DNA of 64,000 bases from Schizophyllum amplum (lineage: Eukaryota > Basidiomycota > Agaricomycetes > Agaricales > Schizophyllaceae). The notes beneath the pieces were generated by a model, which did no database searches, was not told where the DNA came from, and worked only from the letters and a program-made list of their open reading frames with translations. Each line of letters begins with the position of its first letter. The stretch's first letter is position 1. Positions 57,226-64,000 of this stretch are shown piece after piece. A program made the translations under genes and the position numbers. The stretch is taken from positions 62,001 through 126,000 of the forward strand of contig VDMD01000013.1 in assembly GCA_007026445.1 (NCBI GenBank), given 5' to 3'.

Positions 57226-58573
57226 ATGCCGCAAGACATTGAAGACGATGTCTTCCAGGACTCTGGCCCCGAGATCGTCGACTGCGACACCCTCGAGGCG
57301 CACAAAGAAAACATCCAGCGCCTCGTCTCCGGCCGCAAGGTCACCGCGCTCTCCTCCGCACTGGCCACCCCGCATGCGCACCGCGAGGCTAAGCTCGCCG
57401 CCACGCGCCACCGCCTGCGCATGAACATCCAGGTCGCACTCGAGGACGAAGACGACGACCCGCTGGAGGCGTACTGCCGCCTCGTCAACTGGACCGTCGA
57501 GAACTACCCTGAGGGCCACAATGCGGAGTCCGGGCTGCTCGAGCTCCTGGAGGAGGCGACGCGTGCGCTGAAGGACGACCGCGACGGCCGCTGGCGCGGG
57601 GAGATGAAGTACTTGAAGCTGTGGCTGCTTTATGCGAGCTTTGTGAATAAGCCGACGACGATCTACAAGTTTCTGCTTGCGAACGAGATCGGGACGGATA
57701 TTGCGCTGCTTTACGAGGAGTACGCGGCGGTGCTGGAGCGGGATGGGAGGTGCGTCGTCATCGTTAGCTGGTACGACACGGCTGAGCTGACTATGTCCCA
57801 GACGCAAGGCAGCAGACGAGGTGTACCTCCTCGGAATGGCGCGCCGTGCGCAGCCCCTCGATCATCTGAAGAGCCGGCACCACGAATTCCAGAAGCGCAT
57901 GATGTGCGCAGCCATGGCGCCGCCCCCCGAGGCACCCGTGCCTGCCGCCAACTCCTCGCGCCGCACCGCCCTCGCCACATCCTCCTCCAGCAAGTCCACT
58001 GCACCCCTCGCCAGCTCCCCTGCGAACGCGCCGTCGACATCACGTACCAATGCCACCATCCGTCCTTTCGTCGACCCCGCTGGCGCCGCTGAACCGTCGA
58101 CATCCACAAACCCTTGGCCTGAGCTTGGAGGTAGGAAGGAGAGGGTGAAGGAGAACGTGCCGGCGAAGAAGAAGCTGGCGGAGTCTACCCTGAGGCAGTC
58201 GTCGAGGACGAAGCGACCGGCGGCTGGCCCGAGCATCGTGCCCTTTAGAGACCCGGAGCCTGGGGCGATGTCCCCGCCGATTGTACCGTACGTGGACGCG
58301 GTGGGGGAGGTGCCGCAAACACCGAAGATTACGCCCTATCGGGATGAGGTCAGTGTTATCATTACATCCTCACTCGCTGAAGGTTTGTTAACCGCATATG
58401 CTCAGTCTATCAACACCTCGCCGCGCTCAGGCCCCGCTCCAGGGTCGGTCATGAAGCCCAAACCTACCTCAGCGCGCACAGCGACGCACTCCGAGGCGGA
58501 GGCACTGCGGAAGGATCCGTTGAAGAATTATGGGGAGGAGGGAGTAGGGTTTGCGGAGGACGAGGTCGAGTGA
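57226..58573 (+). CDS. mad3: spindle checkpoint protein Mad3 (BubR1-like, no kinase)
   Basis: Part of the mitotic checkpoint complex that inhibits Cdc20 and the anaphase-promoting complex until chromosomes attach. Starts MPQDIEDDVFQDSGPE. KEN box 1 lies at residues 27-29 (AHKENIQRL). The Mad3/BUB1 region I follows: EDDDPLEAYCRLVNWTVENY, GLLELLEEATRALKDD, KYLKLWLLYASFVNKPTTIY and FLLANEIGTDIALLYEEYAA, continuing over an intron to ADEVYLLGMARRAQPLDHLK. A second KEN lies in RVKENVPAKKK (bases 58148-58156). The rest is Ser/Pro-rich with repeats of PFxDP/PYxDE type, ending GVGFAEDEVE, TGA 58571-58573. Two introns. About 410 residues, without a kinase domain, as expected for Mad3 rather than Bub1. 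Confidence 0.92.
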
Positions 58574-58910
58574 GCGCGCGACAGACTTTGAAGACATACA
58601 TTGAAGGATGGGCGACGGGACGTATGCGCCGCGAGTGGCTGTGGGGGATATGGATGTAGACTCTGGAACCAGCGCTCGTACCTGTGGGCGCCCGAGACGT
58701 CGGGAGATGGCGGTGGCGGGTGAGAGCTCGCTATGCAGGGTGGAAGTGAATGGGAGTCTAAGGGTTTATACGCCTCTATATGTTCTTCAGTTCTCGTTTC
58801 GTTACTAGTTATGGTCTGAATACTGAATTTCTTGGTGGTCCTACTTATAATGTATAGCTGCTGTCCCTTCCATAGCACGTCTAGTCTCCCCAGGCAGACG
58901 TTCGTAGAAC
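58574..58910. other. intergenic region after mad3
   Basis: No gene recognised; contains the mad3 3' end. Confidence 0.45.
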
Positions 58911-60154
58911 GTCTGCTTCTTGTCGCGCCCGGATCATAGGAGTGCCCGCATTTGATGTCACATGACATTTTCCGCGCTTTAACCTCCCTTATATGTACTG
59001 ATATCCGGCGGATCACCGGTGCGAGTGCGAGGACGCGGGCGACGCCCAGGCGACGCCGCCGACGCGGTTGACTGTTGACCTTCTACTTACCTTCTCCTTT
59101 CCTTGTCCTGCTCGTCTGCCATGCCGTGGAGCATTTGTAAAATCAACTTGTATATTTTACTTGAATCTGAGCTATATGGCCACTGCCCATTCTTGTACTT
59201 ATCCATGACTTCAAGTTGCCCATGATGCTGGATATGAGATGACTACGCGTTGCGGTTTCCTGGCAAATTATGGAGGACCGCACACGCGACGTCGTCAGGA
59301 CGTGCTCGACATCCGTCAGTGCACCTCACCAACGAGCCCGCCTCTGTGTTTTCTCGCAAAGTCCCGATGAGCAGAGGGCTGATGTGGCATTGATCATTAG
59401 AATAGCAGTGAAAGCGCTGCATTGTGAGGGCAGCGCCGTCAGCGCGTCAAGGGCGCCCGACGCGGCGACGCCCTTCCGCCGCGCGCGAGGTCTTTCGGAA
59501 TTTGCCGACAAACCGTGAACCTCGTCGGAAGTTCGAGGACTCGAAAACGAAATCGGTATCATGAGTTTCAGTGCTGAGTGTCCTCAGTAAAATCGATGAC
59601 TTGGGAAGATTTACGAGTTCACCGTAAACTAGAGACACAGGAGCTGATGTCACACGAGCAAGGAAGCGACGATGTGCGCCACATATCAATTTGGAGGCAT
59701 CGCACCGTCCATACTGCAACCATTTGACCCTGCCCCTGGCCTCAAAAGTACTTACATCCAGCGGCAAGATTACACCGTTGGCTCGATCTAGGTGCGCCAA
59801 CAGTGAGCACCGTTAGTTCCGTGGTGCTTATACACATTTTTGCCACTCCGACTACTTACCGGAGCCAAGTTGAGGTGAAAGAAAAAACCACAATATTCCT
59901 TCAGCAGAGACGAGCCATGAGTTCCTAGATCAAGATGCACAGGTATCGACGGGGGGAGGAGGTAGACAAGCTCGGAGCATGCACATTGCAGTGGCAGCCG
60001 CTCCCTCGCGTCGCCCATCGGCCCACCGGGGCGTTGGCATTCGGACCGATAATCCGCCGGATTTGACTACATATAAGGGAAGTTAAAGCGCGGGAAACAT
60101 CAGGTGACTTCAAATGCGGGCACTCCGGTTATCGGGGCGCGACATGAAGCAGAC
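58911..60154. mobile_element. 1.24-kb element with long terminal inverted repeats
   Basis: The left end GTCTGCTTCTTGTCGCGCCC continues with GGAGTGCCCGCATTTGATGTCAC, CGCGCTTTAACCTCCCTTAT, ATGTACTGATATCCGGCGGAT. The right end read on the opposite strand gives GTCTGCTTCATGTCGCGCCCC, GGAGTGCCCGCATTTGAAGTCAC, CGCGCTTTAACTTCCCTTAT, ATGTAGTCAAATCCGGCGGAT. The inverted repeats span about 115 bp with roughly one mismatch in eight. No transposase was recognised inside; the open frames are short. A clear target duplication was not found, so the exact outer ends may be off by a few bases. Best read as a non-autonomous DNA transposon. Confidence 0.65.
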
Positions 60155-60556
60155 TATAGCACGTCCCGAGCGCGCTCTGTTGCTGGTACAGCGCGCCCAA
60201 TAGTACGCGCTCAGATAGTGCTCAGATGTACGCGTAAAAGCGCCCTCGTAATTGATCCGCGTCCTCGTTCGCGTGCGCCGGAGGCAGATACGCGATCGCG
60301 CCGCCCAGCCTCCGGCTCAGGTCCGCAAAAAGCCCCGATCCTCGTAACACTAAAAGTATAAAATGGCGCGATGGAATTTTGAGCGGGCGCACTTTCCTGC
60401 CCTCCTCCGACGCGTACCTTTGCCTTCCTCGACATCGTCTTTTCCTTCCGGCTGCATAGTCTCCAAGGTTCAAGGCAAATCGTCGTTCACATTGCTTCAA
60501 TCGCCGCCGCATCGCCGCTACACCGTTCCCCGTCCATTCCGCTATCCATCGCCACC
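60155..60556. other. intergenic region before the small secreted protein
   Basis: Leads into the gene at 60557. A TATAAAATG motif lies at about 60357-60365, roughly 200 bp upstream of the ATG, then a pyrimidine-rich leader. Confidence 0.4.
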
Positions 60557-60948
60557 ATGCAGTTCACGACTACCTTCTCCGTTCTCTTGCTCGCCATTAG
60601 CGCATCCTTCGTGCAAGCTCTCCCGGTGTGGGTCGGCATGCAACCTGCATTGTCGTTGAAGGCGGAGCCCGTGGCGGTGGCTGATCGGAGGTGAGTACGC
60701 GCTTGCCTGCCCTCATTCGGCCCTCGCGCGCCCATTCGACTTTCCTCTCCAAATCTCAGACTCCTTTCCCTTCCTATGCTCTCGGAGAACTGACCTTGAC
60801 CTACCCAGCGTCCCCCTCGTCCCCCGCGCCCCGGCGCTAGTGGTACAGGCTGTGCAAGGCCTCGAGGCGGTTGGCTCTGCTACGTGCGTCTTGCTTCAGC
60901 TCCTGTGCGCCCCTGCATATTGATTCACCGCGCAGGTCGGACCTATGA
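60557..60948 (+). CDS. small secreted protein
   Basis: Starts MQFTTTFSVLLLAISASFVQ, a clear signal peptide cut after QA, with mature start LPVWVGMQPALSLKAEPVAV. Two GT-AG introns (about 60692-60808 and about 60883-60934) join this to VPLVPRAPALVVQAVQGLEA and GSATSDL, TGA 60946-60948. About 73 residues, no cysteines in the mature part. Composition is hydrophobic/Ala-Val-rich. No family recognised; it might be an extracellular effector-type or wall-associated peptide, but nothing in the sequence proves that. Confidence 0.55.
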
Positions 60949-61167
60949 TGGTGCACGTTCACTACGACCCGCTCACCGACGGGCAAACGCTACCAATTCA
61001 CGGCAAGTCGACTCCGACTACGCATTCACGATGAATCTGTACGACCTGACTGCTCAACGCTGTCCGTCGTCTGCGACACCGACCGCAGCTCAACGCTACG
61101 CTACTCTCAGCTCAACGCTGCTCATTCTCATCATCATCATCCACACATTCCTAACTTATCATCGCGC

Positions 61168-61323
61168 TTCAACACGCTCTCCTGGGTCGATTCAACACGC
61201 TTTCCGGGCTCCATTCAACACGCTTTTCGGGATCTCGACACGCTCTGTACGGTTATCGAGGGTCAACACGCTGTATTTATGGAAGGAAGGGTTTAACACG
61301 CTGCAGAGGGAATTCAACACACT
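61168..61323. repeat. array of TTCAACACGCT motifs at about 23-bp spacing
   Basis: Seven copies of TTCAACACGCT (some with TCGACACGCT, TTTAACACGCT or TTCAACACACT) start near 61168, 61191, 61214, 61234, 61261, 61291 and 61313. The spacers vary in sequence and length. Related CTCAACGCT copies lie at about 61053, 61086, 61109 and 61348. Confidence 0.75.
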
Positions 61324-61813
61324 GTATAGATAATCGCACCGCACGAAGCTCAACGCTTCGTTGTTTACGCCGTCGGAGGCGTTACCAGATTTATGTCCAA
61401 CATGGCATGCGAGAGTGGGAGGGAGCGGCGGGGGCTGGGCGGATGGGGTGACGAGGGTACAGTCGGGGCGGGAACGCGAGAGAAGGGAGTTTGGAGAGTA
61501 CGCTCGATGAGACAGCCGCCGTCCGCCGGAGAAGGCTGACTTGGGTGTAGTTCAGTCACTGGGTAGGGACGCGCTCGAGATGTGTTCTCCGTACCACTTT
61601 AATCGAAACTTCTAGTGGACATCCGGTGAACAGGGTATATACATATACCTGGTACACACCTCTGGTGAACAGGGCGTACAGGACACTCCACGCTGCATGC
61701 ATAATTTATACACTAATACACGACTACAGAAGCTCCCCCAGAGCGCAATACAACATACTTACATACAACAAGAACAGCGAGAGAAGGGTGAGACAATCAG
61801 TAAGAGAAGAAAT
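61324..61813. other. stretch without a recognised gene
   Basis: No gene seen. GGTGAACAGGGTATA and GGTGAACAGGGCGTA occur as a short imperfect direct repeat about 40 bp apart near 61627 and 61665. Confidence 0.4.
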
Positions 61814-61895
61814 GGCAAGTGAAGAACAAGCGGCGAGTGAAGAAGGGGCAAGTGAAGAAGGGGCAAGTGAAGTGAAGAAGTGGCGAGTGAAGAAG
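61814..61895. repeat. 15-bp AGTGAAGAAGGGGCA-type tandem repeat
   Basis: About five units built on GGCAAGTGAAGAAGG, two of them with GGCGAG for GGCAAG and one carrying a five-base extension. The purine-rich strand is the plus strand. In one frame it reads repeated ASEEG, but no gene context supports translation. Confidence 0.7.
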
Positions 61896-62432
61896 GAATT
61901 GGCCAGGGAAGAATGGGCAAAGGACGGACAGACGATAGCCGAGGTGGTGGACCGCAACGGCGACGGTGGTGAACCATGACTGTGCGCGGCGATGGACGCG
62001 GGGACAGAAAGAGTATCACCGCAAGTAGTCGGAGGAGGAGCAGGAAGCGGCGAGAGTTACAATATGATAACGAACCACCCGCCACAGGTCGTTTGACAAC
62101 CACAACAAGGTCCGCGCGTGTGGGCCCGGTTGAAGGTCAAAAATTGGCGGCAGAGGCGGGAAGGGTGCCTGGCGAGCGTGTTCGTCGAAATGTGCAAGTG
62201 TCGAGGGATGGAGTATGCTGGAGGGACGAGGGGGTCTTTCCAGGTGAAAGTCGACCCCTAGGGTTTGGCGTGCGTCCTGAGGGGTATCCTCAGGGCCTAA
62301 TAAGAGAGGGAGAAAGAACATTATTCGCCATTCCTAACGTATTCTAACTGAAGGACTCACTACGCGAAGAGAACACATAAGTTAGCTAGGTAAACACATC
62401 AACGTATCCGTCGCTCGTTGGTGTCGTATCCG
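61896..62432. other. 3' flank of the Zn2Cys6 regulator gene
   Basis: No gene recognised. It holds the 3' end of the minus-strand regulator that ends at 62433. Confidence 0.4.
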
Positions 62433-63560
62433 TCACTTCTCTGTCCGTGGGCGCTTCTCTGGCGGGACGTCCTCCCCGCCCTCGCTCGCCCGCTTCCGCG
62501 GCGTCATCGGGGAGGTAGACGCGCTGCTGTCGCTTTCGACAAGTGGTGAGGTGCCGTCTTTCTCCGAATTTGGGCCCATGCTGTCGTGCTCCCCGTTCGG
62601 ACCCATGCCATCGTGCTCTGCGTTCGAACCCATGCCGTCGTTCTCCGCGCTCGGGACCATGCCCTCTGGTGGCGGCTGGTGCATCATCTGCGGCGGCGGC
62701 GGCACCATTCCGTACATATGCGCGGCGTAGGGGAATGGTGGGGGGTAGTAGTATGGGGGCATGACTTGCGGGGCCCCCTGTTGGTCGCCGCCGCCAGGTT
62801 GCGTGTCTGCAGGCATTGGTGGTGGAGCGGGAAGGAGGCCAGGGACGGGGTAGCACATGGGGTAGTAGCCCTCCTGGCCAGGCGGGGGGCCTGAACCAGG
62901 TGGCGGTGCTTGAGCATTGGCGGGAGGCGGTTGCGTCTGCCAATCCCCCGCTTCGGGCGTGTACTCCGTAAACTGCTGCTGCTCCTGGTCCTTGTTTCTA
63001 CGCTTGTACGGCCCGCGCTTGATGCCCTTCTTCCGCTCCTTGCGCTGCCCGTCGACGCAGCTCTCGATCAGGCCGTACTTGACGCACCGCTCGCACGGGC
63101 GCGCCTCGTCGCAGCGCTTGCACGCCGTCGCGCAGTTCGTGCAGGCGTTCTTCACCTGCTTGCGCTTCATGCGCATTTGCGCGGCGCTGGGCGACGACCC
63201 GCCCGTGGGCGGGCTCGGCAGCGCGGACGGCACGAAGGCGCCTGGGACATCGGGGTGAGCGGACGCGCGATCGCCGAGCACGTACTCGTACGCACCTTGG
63301 CCGGGGGGAGGGGGCGGAAAGGCGTACACCATCCCGGGCGGGAGAGGCGGGAGCATCATGATCTGCGTGCCCGGCGGGAGCGCGGTGGGCATGCCGTTCG
63401 CGTCGATGGCGATGGCGCCGCCCTCCGCGCCGGGCGCGGTGTAGAAGGAGGGCGGGTACGCGGCGGCGGGGGATACGAAGGTGGGCGCGTACGGCGATGG
63501 GTAGGGCATCGCGTACGCGGGCTGCTCCTGGGCGGGCGACTTGGGCGGCTCGGTGGCCAT
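62433..63560 (-). CDS. Zn2Cys6 DNA-binding transcription regulator
   Basis: A single exon of 375 codons. Starts MATEPPKSPAQEQPAYAMPY; the first 130 residues are Pro/Ala/Gly-rich. The DNA-binding domain follows at about 135-190: CTNCATACKRCDEARPC with CERCVKYGLIESC. This gives the pattern C-X2-C-X6-C-X5-C-X2-C-X8-C of fungal zinc clusters, with one extra Cys inside the X6 loop. It continues into the basic arm QRKERKKGIKRGPYKRRNK. Next come a Pro-rich region (PPYYYPPPFPYAAHMYG) and four copies of a nine-residue acidic repeat of the form xExDGMGPN (62549-62656). The C-terminus is PRKRASEGGEDVPPEKRPR, a likely nuclear signal. It lacks the fungal-specific 'middle homology' domain of large Gal4-type factors. 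Target genes unknown. Confidence 0.82.
   Translation of the reverse strand: MATEPPKSPAQEQPAYAMPYPSPYAPTFVSPAAAYPPSFYTAPGAEGGAIAIDANGMPTALPPGTQIMMLPPLPPGMVYAFPPPPPGQGAYEYVLGDRASAHPDVPGAFVPSALPSPPTGGSSPSAAQMRMKRKQVKNACTNCATACKRCDEARPCERCVKYGLIESCVDGQRKERKKGIKRGPYKRRNKDQEQQQFTEYTPEAGDWQTQPPPANAQAPPPGSGPPPGQEGYYPMCYPVPGLLPAPPPMPADTQPGGGDQQGAPQVMPPYYYPPPFPYAAHMYGMVPPPPQMMHQPPPEGMVPSAENDGMGSNAEHDGMGPNGEHDSMGPNSEKDGTSPLVESDSSASTSPMTPRKRASEGGEDVPPEKRPRTEK
62549..62656 (-). repeat. 27-bp minisatellite inside the Zn2Cys6 gene
   Basis: Four in-frame units coding AENDGMGSN, AEHDGMGPN, GEHDSMGPN and SEKDGTSP; the repeat is coding and keeps frame. Confidence 0.75.
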
Positions 63561-64000
63561 CTCGTTGCGGGGTCGGGGTCGGGGTCTACCCAGATGGCGG
63601 GACTGCTGGTGGTGTGGTGTGCGCCCCGCTCGGCGGCGGCGGCGGCAACTGGCGGCACGGTGGCGAGCTGTCCATGGTCGTCGTCAGCGCAGGAGGCAAG
63701 GGAAGGGATCGGTGCGCACCTGCGCTACGCGAATTGCAAGTCCGCTTTCAACGTCCGACGGTGCGTTGAGTCTCAGTCGAATGGAGCTCCGACCCAGCTT
63801 TGACCTGTCCTAACACACTCTCCTCTGCTGCTCCGTGTCTTCTCGATTCTGGGCCCGCTGGCGCTGGGAGCCCGAACCTGCTGATGTCGTGGTACGGATA
63901 CAAGGCTATCCAAGAGCGCAATCTCTCTCCTTGGACCGTGGGAACTCGTTCAGCGTCGCGGTCTCGCCGACCTCCTGGTCTGGTAGGCAACGGGGTCACT
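63561..64000. other. upstream region of the Zn2Cys6 regulator
   Basis: No gene recognised up to the window edge. It should hold the promoter of the regulator (minus strand). Confidence 0.4.

Noticed and set aside
57085..57807. 240-codon minus-strand frame opposite mad3
   Set aside because: Shadow of the mad3 coding strand; no family match.
61168..61323. Repeat array as a CRISPR
   Set aside because: A eukaryotic genome, 11-bp repeats with drift, and irregular spacers do not fit.
62910..63803. 297-codon plus-strand frame opposite the Zn2Cys6 gene
   Set aside because: Arg/Leu/Gly-rich shadow of the proline-rich minus-strand gene.

Overview
The window is nuclear DNA of a filamentous basidiomycete, most likely a mushroom-forming or wood-decay agaricomycete. 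This rests on dense genes on both strands, many 45-60 nt GT-AG introns, eukaryotic tRNA genes, and families typical of that group: a bicupin oxalate decarboxylase with a signal peptide, a Zn2Cys6 regulator, Mad3, and an intact Helitron. The species cannot be named from sequence alone. Exon joins were made by eye from GT/AG sites and family alignment, so gene limits are firmer than individual exon ends.

Layout. 1-1.6 kb: nothing recognised. 1.6-6.4 kb: a phytase-like secreted protein, an intron-bearing tRNA-Thr, two adjacent TA-flanked inverted-repeat elements, and a histidine-phosphatase gene. 6.7-12.1 kb: a coiled-coil protein, ribosomal protein uL15 (RPL28), RNA polymerase II subunit RPB11, and a four-helix membrane protein. 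12.7-19.4 kb: a 6.6-kb uninterrupted Helitron Rep/helicase ORF. 19.4-23.4 kb: broken coding fragments on both strands with no intact gene. 23.4-28 kb: three unrecognised genes plus short repeats and a GGGCTTAA-rich element. 28.4-37.3 kb: Ku70, a PEBP, histone H2A, a GT61-like glycosyltransferase and a PDK1-like kinase, with two decayed fragments between or after them. 38-39.1 kb: tRNA-Ser and a perfect 130-bp inverted repeat. 39.2-49.2 kb: a fatty aldehyde dehydrogenase (HFD1 type), an OYE-like flavin oxidoreductase, a cysteine-rich secreted protein, a small membrane-type protein and a leucine-rich-repeat protein. 49.8-58.6 kb: tRNA-Ile, GFA1, MAM33, oxalate decarboxylase and mad3. 58.9-60.2 kb: a 1.24-kb element with long terminal inverted repeats. 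60.5-64 kb: a small secreted protein, short repeat arrays and a Zn2Cys6 regulator.

The genes are mostly independent housekeeping and accessory loci rather than one pathway. RPL28, RPB11 and H2A serve gene expression and chromatin. Ku70 acts in end joining. GFA1 makes glucosamine-6-phosphate for chitin. MAM33 is a mitochondrial matrix protein. Oxalate decarboxylase handles a decay-related metabolite. No gene cluster of clear joint function was found. The most distinctive content is mobile or structural: the Helitron and its neighbouring gene debris, the paired TA-flanked elements at tRNA-Thr, the perfect inverted repeat near tRNA-Ser, and the 1.24-kb inverted-repeat element.
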